The notes under the pieces: generated by a model
The model's database searches: none
Told to the model about the DNA's origin: nothing
The model's input: only the letters and a program-made list of their open reading frames with translations
Shown: piece by piece, positions 1 to 7,848 of the stretch
Numbering within the stretch: position 1 is the first letter of the stretch
Layout of the letters: every line of letters begins with the position of its first letter
Source: a bacterium
Lineage (GTDB): Bacteria > Joyebacterota > Joyebacteria > Joyebacterales > Joyebacteraceae
Assembly: GCA_025774245.1 (NCBI GenBank)
Contig: JALGWI010000013.1
Location: forward strand, 1-51,907
Length of the DNA: 51,907 nucleotides
Direction of reading: 5' to 3'
Position numbers and translations under genes: made by a program

Positions 1-44
1 CAGTCTTCGCGAAACCGCCGCTCAAGCTCGACCTCTAGGGTCAT
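1..44 (-). CDS. Start of a minus-strand gene cut by the window edge
   Basis: An ATG at 44 on the minus strand is preceded at good spacing by GGAGGA and opens a frame reading MTLEVELERRFRED that runs off the left edge. Fourteen residues are too few to name a family. The gene would be divergent from the agmatinase gene. A plus-strand frame ending at position 38 (tag) also exists, but it has no support beyond being open, and the ribosome-binding site favours the minus-strand reading. Moderate-to-low confidence. Confidence 0.4.
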   Translation of the reverse strand, partial: MTLEVELERRFRED

Positions 45-91
45 TGCTCCTCCGCGGCCGCGCGTCGCATCCCTGAACGGAGCCGTAGCCG

Positions 92-991
92 ATGTCAGCG
101 CAGGAACACAACCCCGGCGCGTTCCTCGATCTCCCACCGGAGTTCGCCGACCGCACGAGGGCGCGCGTGTTCGTCCTCCCGATCCCGTACGAGGCGACCA
201 CGACGTGGGTGAAGGGCACCGCGTGCGGACCGGCGGCCATCATCGACGCCTCACATCACGCGGAGACCTACGACGAGATCGCGCGCGACGAGCCCTTCCG
301 GGGCGGGATCCACACGCTGCCGCCCCTCGCCCCGGCCGGTGAGCCGGCCGAGGCGCTCGAGGACATCCGGCGCGCCGTCGCCGATCTCGCTTCGCAGGAG
401 AAGTTCGTTCTGTCGCTCGGTGGCGAACACGCGCTCACAATCGGAGCGGTGCGCGGGGTCGCGGACGTCGTGGACGATCTGACCGTCGTCCAGATCGACG
501 CGCACGCCGATCTCCGCGACGAGTACGAGGGGAGCCCACTGAACCACGCCTGCGTGATGCGGCGGCTCGTCGACAACTTCCCGATCGTGCAGGTCGGCGT
601 CCGGAGCCTGACGGTCGACGGCGCGCGTCTCATCGAGGAACGGGGGATTCCGGTGTTCTTCGCGGAGCGGATCGCATCGACGTGCCCGTTCAAGCGCGAG
701 GAGATCCCCGTCTGGATGAACGAGGCTATCGAGGCCATCCCGACCAGGCGCGTCTACCTCACGTTCGACATCGACGCGTTCGATCCCTCGATCATGCCGG
801 CCGTCGGGACGCCCGAACCGGGGGGACTCCACTGGTACCAGGTCCTGACGTTCCTGCGCACGCTCTTCGAGCGACGGGACGTCGTCGCCGCCGACATCGT
901 CGAACTCTGCCCGATCGACGGGATGGTGGCCCCCGACTTCCTCGCCGCCCGGCTCGCCTACGCGATCGCGGGCCACGCGCTTCGCGCATGA
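92..991 (+). CDS. speB: Agmatinase / ureohydrolase family enzyme
   Basis: A 299-residue protein of the arginase/agmatinase/formiminoglutamase family. The metal-binding signatures are all present: GGEHALT near residue 110, DAHADLR near 137 and DIDAFDP near 226, which together hold the two-manganese centre. By family knowledge agmatinase hydrolyses agmatine to putrescine and urea in the cytoplasm. Length and N-terminal style fit speB-type agmatinases better than arginase, but substrate cannot be fixed from motifs alone. The ATG at 92 has a weak CGGAG about 12 bases upstream. It is transcribed divergently from the partial gene at the left edge, and no decarboxylase for making agmatine is visible in the window. 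Confidence 0.87.
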   Translation: MSAQEHNPGAFLDLPPEFADRTRARVFVLPIPYEATTTWVKGTACGPAAIIDASHHAETYDEIARDEPFRGGIHTLPPLAPAGEPAEALEDIRRAVADLASQEKFVLSLGGEHALTIGAVRGVADVVDDLTVVQIDAHADLRDEYEGSPLNHACVMRRLVDNFPIVQVGVRSLTVDGARLIEERGIPVFFAERIASTCPFKREEIPVWMNEAIEAIPTRRVYLTFDIDAFDPSIMPAVGTPEPGGLHWYQVLTFLRTLFERRDVVAADIVELCPIDGMVAPDFLAARLAYAIAGHALRA

Positions 992-1025
992 CCCGCGTTT
1001 CCTGCAACCTGCCATCGATCGTGCC

Positions 1026-1703
1026 CTACGCCAGACTCTCCGCCATGACGCGAACCGCGTTCCCGAGGATCTGTGCGCCGTCGTGCTGGAACGGCCCCTC
1101 CCACCCGAGCGCCTCCCACGCCTCGTCCTCATCGAAGACGCCCTCGCCGTAGCAGGGGTGGAACTGCAACCCGTAGACCGGGAGTTCCCGGTGTCGGATC
1201 GCCTGGACGGTGCAGTAGTCCGACGTCGCGATGAGGTCAAACCCGTCGGGCACGCCTACGATCTGATCGCTGTGCTGCTCGGGGACGAGAACGGCCTCCC
1301 CGAGTCCCGAGAAGACGGGATCGTCGCCGACCGGCGCAACGTCGAAGAGCCCGACGCGCTTCTGTCGGCTGACGAGCTCCGAGCCGAACGCCTCCCCCAG
1401 CAACTGGTGCCCGAAACAGATCGCGAGCACCGGGAGCCCGGCGCCGACCGCCGCGCGCAGGAGATCCTCCTCCTCGAGCATCCAGGCAGCGGGCGACGTG
1501 AGGGAGAGGTCGCTTCCCGACAGAACCAGCGCGTCGGCCCCGTGCGAAGCGAGCCAGTCGCGGGCGGGCGCGAAGCCCTCGACCTGCGTCACGATCCGCG
1601 CCTCGAACGCGTCGGCGAACGCCTCGGCCAGCCGCGTGGCCCCGTACTCGGACGACGGGTGGTCGTTGTTGATGACGATCGCGCGCGGCCTACCCGACGA
1701 CAA
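1026..1703 (-). CDS. Class I glutamine amidotransferase-like protein
   Basis: A 225-residue stand-alone GATase1 (flavodoxin-like) domain related to GMP-synthase glutaminase. The nucleophile elbow ICFGHQLLG contains Cys96 and the histidine is His182 in LQFHPCYGE. In classical members the triad Glu follows as H-x-E; here the order is H182-P-C-Y-G-E187, so the glutamate is displaced by three positions or the role is altered. The ATG at 1703 lies inside the end of the upstream flavoprotein gene (14-base overlap), which implies translational coupling. No synthetase partner is adjacent. It could be a glutaminase-type hydrolase or a gamma-glutamyl hydrolase-like enzyme; substrate unknown. Confidence 0.8.
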   Translation of the reverse strand: MSSGRPRAIVINNDHPSSEYGATRLAEAFADAFEARIVTQVEGFAPARDWLASHGADALVLSGSDLSLTSPAAWMLEEEDLLRAAVGAGLPVLAICFGHQLLGEAFGSELVSRQKRVGLFDVAPVGDDPVFSGLGEAVLVPEQHSDQIVGVPDGFDLIATSDYCTVQAIRHRELPVYGLQFHPCYGEGVFDEDEAWEALGWEGPFQHDGAQILGNAVRVMAESLA

Positions 1704-2802
1704 TGCGCCCCCCCTTCCGCCGGAACTCCTCCCACGTCCGCCGCCTGATGAGAACGTTCCTCAGTGCGGGCCTCCGGGCCACGAACCCGATCCCGCGCGG
1801 CCCGAGAGCGTAGAAGGCGCCGCCGATCCCTCTGAGGACGTTGACATCGGGGAGAACCTCGGAGACGACGCGGCGCGCGTAGCGGTCAGAAATCGCTCCG
1901 CCCTTTCTGAACGTCGCCGCGACCGATTCCGCAGCGATCCTCCCGCTCGCGAGCGCGTGGGAGATCCCTTCGCCGGTGATGGGATTCGCCAGACCCCCGG
2001 CATCCCCGGCGAAAAGGCAGGGTCCACGAGCGAGATCGCGCATGCTCGTGCGGCACGGCGAGAGAGAGGCGAAGGGACCCTCGATGCGCCAGGTCGCGAG
2101 ATCGAGCGATTCGAGGAGAGACGTCAGCTCGTCGCGAGAGCTTCCCTTTCCGGAGGCCCTCCCGTAGATGCCGACGTTCAGGTGATCTCTCTTGGGGAAG
2201 AGCCAGCCGTAGCCGCGGCGGCGACGCGTGAAGTCGAAGACGGCACGGCCGCGATGCGGGGTGAGATCGTCGGGGCTGGGAGGGAACGCGTGGACGTAGA
2301 TGGCGCCGGTCACGGCGAGGCGGGGCATCCCGAACGCGCGGCGGATCGGCCCCTCGATCCCGTCGGCGGCGATGAGATACCGCGCGCGGTGGATCCCTCC
2401 GGCGGCGCGCACGGCGACGCCCTCGTCGTCGGCCACGATCGACTCCACCTGGTTGCCGAACTCGATCCGCGCGCCGGCCTCCTCCGCCCGCCGCGCCAAG
2501 AGCGAGTCAAGCTCCCTCCGACTCGTGGTCGCAAGGACAACACCGCCTCCCGCCCACGCGATCTTGAGATCGGGCGCGAGCAGGAGATCTACCGTCTCCA
2601 CCCGGTCGTGGATCACCGCCTCGACTTCGGGACCCAGCCAGCGGAGCGCCCGGGCCGTCAGTCCCGCGGCGCACGGCTTCGGGCGCGGGAAGACCTGCTT
2701 CTCCAGCACGACGGTCGCCAGGCCGAGCTCCGCGGCCCGCAGGGCCGCGCTCGTCCCGGCGGGACCGGCGCCGACTATGATGACGTCGTGTCCGCGCTCC
2801 AT
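1690..2802 (-). CDS. Geranylgeranyl reductase family FAD-dependent oxidoreductase
   Basis: A 370-residue flavoprotein with an N-terminal Rossmann dinucleotide site (VIIVGAGPAGTSAA, residues 8-20), the PKPCAAGLT segment (Cys44) typical of the geranylgeranyl reductase family, and a distal FAD motif around LFAGDAGGLANPITGEGI. Relatives reduce isoprenoid double bonds in archaeal lipids, chlorophyll or quinones. In bacteria of this kind the substrate (perhaps a polyprenyl or quinone side chain) is not known from sequence. It is the middle gene of a minus-strand operon, 38 bases after the metallophosphatase gene and overlapping the amidotransferase gene. No membrane segment is seen. Confidence 0.82.
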   Translation of the reverse strand: MERGHDVIIVGAGPAGTSAALRAAELGLATVVLEKQVFPRPKPCAAGLTARALRWLGPEVEAVIHDRVETVDLLLAPDLKIAWAGGGVVLATTSRRELDSLLARRAEEAGARIEFGNQVESIVADDEGVAVRAAGGIHRARYLIAADGIEGPIRRAFGMPRLAVTGAIYVHAFPPSPDDLTPHRGRAVFDFTRRRRGYGWLFPKRDHLNVGIYGRASGKGSSRDELTSLLESLDLATWRIEGPFASLSPCRTSMRDLARGPCLFAGDAGGLANPITGEGISHALASGRIAAESVAATFRKGGAISDRYARRVVSEVLPDVNVLRGIGGAFYALGPRGIGFVARRPALRNVLIRRRTWEEFRRKGGRIVVG

Positions 2803-2840
2803 CTCGAGTCCTCAGAGTGCGCCGCCCGGGGAACGCTCAG

Positions 2841-4598
2841 CTAGTCGAAGTGCATCTCCCCGAAGGTGCGCGGGTCGTAGTCGATCGGGATCTGCCAGTC
2901 GCAGGCCGCGGAGGTCCGCGCCTGCTTGCGCCGGAAGTTCAGGCCCCAGACAGGCTCCGTCGTTACGTCCGCCCCGATCTGCTCGAGCGGGATACGGGCC
3001 TCGATGCTCCAGCGGTCGTCGGTCCGCTGTGTGGCCACCTCGTACTCACCGTCCCAGGTGGCGTCGGTGGTGTAGTACATCGTCTCGTCGAACGAGATCC
3101 TCTGGTCGAACGGCGTCCCGAGCGCGTTGAAGTAGATCTGGTAGACGACCATCTCATCCCAGTCCGGCTGGAAGAAGAACCCTACGCAATCCTCGGTGTA
3201 GACGGCTCCGTCGCGCTCCTCGATGGTCGCGGTGACCTCGTCCATCTCGCCGTCGTAGCAGACGGCGGAGAGGTACAGGTTCGCCGCGTCGTAGGCGAAC
3301 CGGAACTCGGTCTCACCCTCGACGATCGTGTCGTACGGTGGGAACATCTCCGTCGTCGGCGTGCCGTCCGCCCACTCCTTCTCGCCGACCTCGCCGTCGA
3401 TCACGGGCGGTTCCTCGACCCAAGCGGCCTCGACGGTCCGCGTTACCTCGAGCGGGAGATCGACCTCCACCCGTCGCCCGTCGCTCATCGGATAGCCGCA
3501 CGAGACTCGTGGGACGGGATAGAGCGGGCCGGTGTTCTTCACGTCGAACTCGATCTCCGCGGCCTCACCCGGGGCGACGACGAGATCGATTCGAGCGGGA
3601 GAGACGGTCCACCCTTCGGGAACTTCCCAGGCCAGCAGATCCTCGATCGGCACGTCGCCCGCGTTCTCGACGCTCACGGTGATCCTCGCCGCCTCGACCA
3701 CGCCTTCACGCACCGGAAGGCCGCTCACCTCGATGAGTTCCGTCTCGATGCGGTCGATCTCTCCCAGGCCGTCGGCCGTCACGACCTCTCGAGGGTAGAT
3801 CCCTCCGAGATCGATCACCGCGAGCTCGTAGCCCGACGGCTTCACGGTGACCCACCCGAACTGGAAGAACTCGCCGCGGACGACGGGCTCGGTCTGGCTC
3901 CGGAACAGGGCACCACCCGAGCTGCCTATGACGGTGTAGTCGATCCCGTCGTAGTCGGCGGCGAAGTAGCGGTGCAGGTGCGCGGCGAAGACAGCATCGA
4001 CGCCGTGCTCGAGGAAGACCTCATGCATCGGGTCGGGCTGGCCCAGCGTGAGCGTCTGCACCCAGAGCGGCTTGTGATAGAAGACGAGTATGTTGTCGGC
4101 CTCCTGCGCGGCTCGGAGGTCCGAGACGAGCCAGGCCCGCTGTTCGTCGGGGAGCTGATCGGACCTCTCGGTCCGGCTGACGTCCAGGATGACGAAGTGC
4201 GTGTTCCCGTGATCGAACGAGTAGTAGGGCTGCTGACCGGTCCTCTCTGTGTAGACCGCCTCCGACTCGTCGCTCCAGATGTCGTGATTCCCGGGCGTCA
4301 TGTAGATCGGCACGTCGAGACGGTCGAGGAAGCCGAGGAGCGTGTCCCACTCGGCACCCACCCTCTCGAAGTCGTCCCCGTAGCCTTCGATGTGATCGCC
4401 CACCGTGACGACGAAGTCGGGACTCAGGAGCCTGATCTCCTCGAGGACCCTGGGGTAGATGCCCTCCGTGTGGCCGCCGGTCCGATCGCTCAGGATGGCG
4501 AATCGGAACACGGGTTCCTGCGCGGTCGCCGCGATGCTCGACAGGCACGCCACGGCGGCAACGGCCAGCGCCGCTCCCGCGATCGTCCCTCTCCGCAT
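2841..4598 (-). CDS. Secreted metallophosphatase with C-terminal CBM9-like domain
   Basis: A 585-residue exported protein. Residues 1-26 form a signal peptide (basic start, hydrophobic core, A-T-A end). Residues 30-270 are a calcineurin-like phosphoesterase: SDRTGG (Asp38), VGDHIEGY (Asp68), PGNHDIW, YHKPL and the terminal HLHRY metal histidines. A beta-rich linker with Ig-like character follows. The last roughly 190 residues (PPVIDGEVGEKEW to the end) look like a CBM9/DOMON-type beta-sandwich. The ATG at 4598 is preferred over an upstream in-frame ATG at 4688 because it begins the signal peptide and has GGAGG about nine bases before it. First gene of the operon with the flavoprotein and amidotransferase; a good promoter lies at 4676-4704. 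Substrate unknown. Confidence 0.85.
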   Translation of the reverse strand: MRRGTIAGAALAVAAVACLSSIAATAQEPVFRFAILSDRTGGHTEGIYPRVLEEIRLLSPDFVVTVGDHIEGYGDDFERVGAEWDTLLGFLDRLDVPIYMTPGNHDIWSDESEAVYTERTGQQPYYSFDHGNTHFVILDVSRTERSDQLPDEQRAWLVSDLRAAQEADNILVFYHKPLWVQTLTLGQPDPMHEVFLEHGVDAVFAAHLHRYFAADYDGIDYTVIGSSGGALFRSQTEPVVRGEFFQFGWVTVKPSGYELAVIDLGGIYPREVVTADGLGEIDRIETELIEVSGLPVREGVVEAARITVSVENAGDVPIEDLLAWEVPEGWTVSPARIDLVVAPGEAAEIEFDVKNTGPLYPVPRVSCGYPMSDGRRVEVDLPLEVTRTVEAAWVEEPPVIDGEVGEKEWADGTPTTEMFPPYDTIVEGETEFRFAYDAANLYLSAVCYDGEMDEVTATIEERDGAVYTEDCVGFFFQPDWDEMVVYQIYFNALGTPFDQRISFDETMYYTTDATWDGEYEVATQRTDDRWSIEARIPLEQIGADVTTEPVWGLNFRRKQARTSAACDWQIPIDYDPRTFGEMHFD

Positions 4599-4675
4599 GA
4601 TCTGCCCCCTCCCCTGGCTGCTTCGGTCGCCGGGGACCTGTCGACACCCCGAGCGGGTGCCGTTCCCCTGACTCG

Positions 4676-4704
4676 ATGCTAATCGCACGCCCCGGAGGTG
4701 TCAA
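4676..4704 (-). promoter_or_regulatory. Sigma70-type promoter for the metallophosphatase operon
   Basis: On the minus strand TTGACA (4704-4699) is separated by exactly 17 bases from TAGCAT (4681-4676). Transcription would begin near 4669 and give a leader of about 70 bases before the ATG at 4598. This is one of the closest matches to the consensus in the window. Confidence 0.7.
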
Positions 4705-4845
4705 CCGGCGTCGCCGGACGCGGCGACCGTGTTCGGTTCCGGGACGGACCCCGGTCGACGGTCGGCGACCCGTCGCTGCTCCCTCCGTCGGAATCGCCGA
4801 CTGACCCCGAGCCATCTCGGAGTTGTCCTCGCTGCAAGTTTCTGT

Positions 4846-4873
4846 TTGACTCTGGTTCGACCGTTGTTAGTAT
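4846..4873 (+). promoter_or_regulatory. Sigma70-type promoter for the zinc-ribbon/DUF2007 gene
   Basis: TTGACT (4846-4851) is followed after 16 bases by TAGTAT (4868-4873). An overlapping TATCAT at 4871-4876 offers an alternative -10 with a longer spacer. The start codon at 4927 is about 50 bases downstream. Confidence 0.55.
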
Positions 4874-4926
4874 CATACGCGTTCGCGGGCCAGCGTCTCG
4901 ACGAATCACCTTGGAGGATCAGCGGA

Positions 4927-5286
4927 GTGGCCACCTGTCCCGAGTGCGAGTGTGAGTTCGACGATCCCATCGTGATCTGTCCTCACTGCAACGTGCCTCT
5001 CGTGAATCGAGAGGAAGCTGAAGCCGGTGCCGGCGACGGAGAAGCCGTCGACGAAAACCTCCCCGCGGAAGGACTCGTCGTCATCGAGACGACGACCGAC
5101 GACACCCGCGTCGGACAGATCCGTGAGCTTCTCGAAGAGAGCGGCATCCCCTGCTTCCTGAGCGACGAGCTGTTCCCCACCGATCCGCCGCCCGACGAAA
5201 CGAAGGTCTTCATCCCGCGAGAGATGGTCGACGACGCCAAGCGGCTCATGCGAGACTACTTCATCGTGAACAAAACGGCGACGTAG
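4927..5286 (+). CDS. Zinc-ribbon plus DUF2007 (signal-transducing-like) small protein
   Basis: A 119-residue protein. The first 20 residues form a C-x2-C ... C-x2-C zinc ribbon (CPECECEF ... CPHC). After an acidic linker, residues 55-112 match the DUF2007 pattern of a small alpha/beta domain acting on 'VIETTTDDTRVGQIRELL' and 'VFIPREMVDDAKRLM'. The GTG at 4927 is chosen because GGAGG (4913-4917) precedes it by nine bases and because the zinc ribbon starts immediately after. An upstream in-frame ATG at 4729 would lie before the promoter. Cytoplasmic; function unknown, with suggested roles in signalling or protein binding for the family. Confidence 0.75.
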   Translation: MATCPECECEFDDPIVICPHCNVPLVNREEAEAGAGDGEAVDENLPAEGLVVIETTTDDTRVGQIRELLEESGIPCFLSDELFPTDPPPDETKVFIPREMVDDAKRLMRDYFIVNKTAT

Positions 5287-5330
5287 CCTGAGCCCCGTCG
5301 CCGTCGCTCCCGGATCACGTCCTTCCACAC

Positions 5331-5813
5331 TCAGCGCTTGTACCCGATCATCTTGAGGAAGTCCTTGCGCTTCCTGATGTCCTCCTCGCCCTCGATGCCC
5401 TTCGGGCTCTCGCCGTCTATGACCCCGAGAATGCCCTTGCCTTGGGGGCTTTCCGCCACAACGACCTCCAGGGGATTCGCCGTGGCGCAGTAGATCCTGC
5501 AGACCTCCTGACACGACTTCACGGCGTTCAGGACGTTAATCGGGAATCCCTCCTTCATCACGATCGCGAAGCTGTGCCCCGCGCCGATCAGGTTCACGAT
5601 GTCGACCGCCGCGCTCTCGAGAGCGTCATCGTTTCCGTCGTGCCGGACGAGACACGGGCCCGACGCTTCGGCGAACGCGATGCCGAACTTGATCGTCGGC
5701 GACAAGCTCACCATCGCCTCGTAGAGATCCTCGACCGTTTTGATGAAGTGACTCTGGCCGAGGATGATGTTGGAGTCTTCCGGGAACCGGATCGGGACGT
5801 TTCTGATCTCCAC
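5331..5813 (-). CDS. Adenosine-specific kinase (DUF355 family)
   Basis: A 160-residue protein matching the full length of the DUF355/adenosine-specific kinase family, known mainly from archaea and thermophiles. Recognisable blocks are SNIILGQSHFIKTVEDLYEA, KFGIAFAEASG, VRHDGND, IGAGHSFAIVMKEGFPINVLNAVK, and IYCATANPLEVVVAE. The biochemical assignment comes from a single archaeal relative, so adenosine phosphorylation is family knowledge, not proof. The start is GTG at 5813, preceded by AAGGAGG at six bases; longer in-frame extensions run through the promoter. A promoter lies at 5895-5923. Monocistronic, divergent from the glycosyltransferase gene. Confidence 0.85.
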   Translation of the reverse strand: MEIRNVPIRFPEDSNIILGQSHFIKTVEDLYEAMVSLSPTIKFGIAFAEASGPCLVRHDGNDDALESAAVDIVNLIGAGHSFAIVMKEGFPINVLNAVKSCQEVCRIYCATANPLEVVVAESPQGKGILGVIDGESPKGIEGEEDIRKRKDFLKMIGYKR

Positions 5814-5894
5814 GCTTCCCTCCTTGACGTTCGGCCATCCGTGACGGGAGGCGCCGGGAGTCGGTGCGCGCTCCCCGAGTCGGCCTGCCCTGCC

Positions 5895-5923
5895 AGTATC
5901 CCGCGTGGTCTGTGAGAAGTCAA
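5895..5923 (-). promoter_or_regulatory. Promoter for the adenosine-specific kinase gene
   Basis: On the minus strand TTGACT (5923-5918), a 17-base spacer, and GATACT (5900-5895). The GTG start at 5813 lies about 75 bases downstream of the predicted transcription start. Confidence 0.6.
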
Positions 5924-5952
5924 CGTGCCCCGGGACCCGTGACCTCGGAACG

Positions 5953-5987
5953 CGGAGGTTGCCACGGAGGGCGACCTCCGCTAGACT
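5953..5987 (+). promoter_or_regulatory. Glycosyltransferase promoter with embedded inverted repeat
   Basis: TTGCCA (5959-5964) and TAGACT (5982-5987) are 17 bases apart. The seven-base inverted repeat GCGGAGG (5952-5958) / CCTCCGC (5975-5981) brackets the -35 box and the spacer, with a second shorter repeat GGAGG-GCGA-CCTCC inside. The arrangement would suit a repressor operator, though in GC-rich DNA it could be fortuitous. Confidence 0.5.
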
Positions 5988-6043
5988 CTGCTCGGAGCAC
6001 TCGCCGTACGCGCAGAGCGACACCCCAGCGTTCGAGGGTCGCC

Positions 6044-7186
6044 ATGAAGATCCTCTACATATCCGAGGTCCAGTGGCGCGCCCAGATCTCGAGGAAGCAC
6101 CAGCTCGTTTGCCGCTTCCCGAGAGACTGGCACGTCACCTTTGCTTCCCCGATGAACCTCACGCCGGGCGAGAACAGCCTGCGCCTCCGTGCCGACCCCG
6201 ACCGTCCGAACGTCCAGTACGTGTCGCTGCCGCTGCCGAAGCCTGATTCGCTCGTCGCTCCGCTGCGAGCGCTGACCGGGCTCCTCTCGGCCGTCGGGAA
6301 GCGTCGCATCAGGAAGCTCGTCGCCGCGACGAGGCCCGACGTCGTCGTCACGTCGTTCATATGGGCCGCGCCGGCCGTCCCCTTCGTCAAGGAACTGGGG
6401 ATCCCCGTCGTCTACGACTGCAACGACCTCCACCCCGACTTCTACCCGTCGCGGTCCGACGAGGCCTGGAAGGCCTTCCGATCGCTCGTGGAGGCGGCCG
6501 ACGAGGTCGTCGCCTCGTCGAGCCAGCTTCTGCGCACCTGCGGACGCGGCGTGCTCGTGGGGAACGGCGTCGATCTCGACACGTTCGCGGGCAGGAGTCC
6601 CGGCCCGCTCCCCGCCCCGATCGCCGAGAGCCGACTCTCCGACTGCGATGACCTCGTGGCGTACGTCGGCTCGCTCGACGCCAGGATCGACTTCGACATC
6701 ATCGAGGGAGTCCTCGAGGCGTTCGAGCAGAAGGGGCGCAGGCGCGGGCTCGTGTGCGTCGGATGGGTGCTCGAGACGCTCGCGAGGCGGAAGGCTGAGC
6801 TCGAGAAGCGGTTCCCGACGACCGTGCTCTTCACCGGAAGGAAGCCCTACGAGGAGCTCCCGGGGTACCTGTCGGCGGCGAGCGTCGGGATTGCCCCGTT
6901 CCTCGTGAACGAGCGAACCGAGGCCGTGAACCCCAACAAGCTCTACATGTACGCGGCCATGGACATGAACGTCGTCTCGACTCCGTTCTCCGACGAGATC
7001 CGCGCGCTGTCCGACTCGATCTTCATCGCGAACGGTCCCGACGAGTTCGCCGGGGCCGTCATGGAAGCGCTCGGCGACGATGAACGCCGCCGAGCGATGC
7101 GCGATTCAATTGCCCTTCCGAACAGCTGGGACCACAAGGCCCGGGAGTTCGTGCGGATCCTCTCCGATCTCGCCGGGAAGCACTAG
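6044..7186 (+). CDS. Glycosyltransferase family 4-like protein
   Basis: A 380-residue GT-B fold glycosyltransferase. The N-terminal half has MKILYISEVQWRAQISRKHQ and the VVTSFIWAAPAV and VVYDCNDLHPDFYP segments. The C-terminal half has VAYVGSLDARIDFDIIE, TVLFTGRKPYEELPGYLSAA and GIAPFLVNERTEAVNPNKLYMYAA, where the conserved P-N-K-L-Y-x-Y-x-A block of this group binds the nucleotide sugar. Acceptor and donor cannot be told from sequence; surface polysaccharide or glycolipid synthesis is likely. The ATG at 6044 has GAGGG upstream. Its stop overlaps by a few bases the stop of the convergent lipoprotein gene. Confidence 0.85.
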   Translation: MKILYISEVQWRAQISRKHQLVCRFPRDWHVTFASPMNLTPGENSLRLRADPDRPNVQYVSLPLPKPDSLVAPLRALTGLLSAVGKRRIRKLVAATRPDVVVTSFIWAAPAVPFVKELGIPVVYDCNDLHPDFYPSRSDEAWKAFRSLVEAADEVVASSSQLLRTCGRGVLVGNGVDLDTFAGRSPGPLPAPIAESRLSDCDDLVAYVGSLDARIDFDIIEGVLEAFEQKGRRRGLVCVGWVLETLARRKAELEKRFPTTVLFTGRKPYEELPGYLSAASVGIAPFLVNERTEAVNPNKLYMYAAMDMNVVSTPFSDEIRALSDSIFIANGPDEFAGAVMEALGDDERRRAMRDSIALPNSWDHKAREFVRILSDLAGKH

Positions 7187-7743
7187 TCCGCTGACTCCGT
7201 CGCCTCCTCCCTCGGCTCACCCACCATCACCCGATCGGCCGGCCCGGCACCCTCGGGGAGCCTCGGGCGCCCGCTGCGATCGACGTCGGACTGACCGCCG
7301 TCAGCGTGATCGCGGGCGTAGGGAGGAAGCGGGACGAGGTAGTAGTGCAGCGACTCCGACGGACGGTAGTAGTCGAGGCACACTTCGTAGTACTCGGAGT
7401 AGTACCCGTCCGCGAAGACATCGACGCTGTAGCAGACGATCTCGGGCCCGCCCCTGGCCTCGCGGTAGAGGAAGTCGGCGTGGATCTGGGCGTAGCCGCC
7501 GTTGTCGACGCTCCACGTGCCCAGGAACTCCCAGTCGTACAGCCCGTCCCGGTAGAGGTCGACCTCCGCCCAATCGATGGGATACCCCGTGTAGTAATCG
7601 TAGACGGAGACGTGAAACACGGCGCGGTGAGGCGGGTAGACCTGTTCGCACCACGGGACCGGACAGACGATGCACCCGGAGACGAGCACGGAGACGATCA
7701 CGAACATCAGAGCCATGAACAGCTTTCGCACTCTCGGTCTCAT
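7183..7743 (-). CDS. Hypothetical lipoprotein
   Basis: A 186-residue protein with a lipoprotein signal: basic MRPRVRK, hydrophobic stretch, and lipobox LVSGC (Cys24). The mature part is tyrosine- and aspartate-rich (VYDYYTGYPIDWAEVDLYRDG, YYSEYYEVCLDYY), with beta-sandwich-like spacing that resembles carboxypeptidase-regulatory/transthyretin-like modules describing 'D-ADV-LY-DG' decorations. The C-terminal 45 residues are polar and probably disordered. No family recognised. The ribosome-binding site GGAGG lies upstream of the ATG at 7743. Tail-to-tail overlap with the glycosyltransferase gene. Confidence 0.75.
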   Translation of the reverse strand: MRPRVRKLFMALMFVIVSVLVSGCIVCPVPWCEQVYPPHRAVFHVSVYDYYTGYPIDWAEVDLYRDGLYDWEFLGTWSVDNGGYAQIHADFLYREARGGPEIVCYSVDVFADGYYSEYYEVCLDYYRPSESLHYYLVPLPPYARDHADGGQSDVDRSGRPRLPEGAGPADRVMVGEPREEATESAD

Positions 7744-7848
7744 GAGGGAGACCTCCTTTCGTCAGGCACGTCCTCGTCGACCCCCCTGGTCCAGAGCCTG
7801 CCGCGCGCAGCCTGGAACGAACAAGCACGATGGCCTCCACGGGGCCGG

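Larger units (their letters stand above)
4599..4926. other. Divergent intergenic region with two promoters
   Basis: About 330 bases without a convincing gene between the metallophosphatase gene (minus) and the zinc-ribbon gene (plus). It holds a minus-strand promoter at 4676-4704 and a plus-strand promoter at 4846-4873. Open frames across it have no ribosome-binding site and no recognisable protein. Confidence 0.6.

Noticed and set aside
4729-4926. Longer start for the zinc-ribbon/DUF2007 gene
   Set aside because: An in-frame ATG at 4729 would place the promoter at 4846-4873 inside the gene; GTG at 4927 has GGAGG at nine bases and begins the zinc ribbon.
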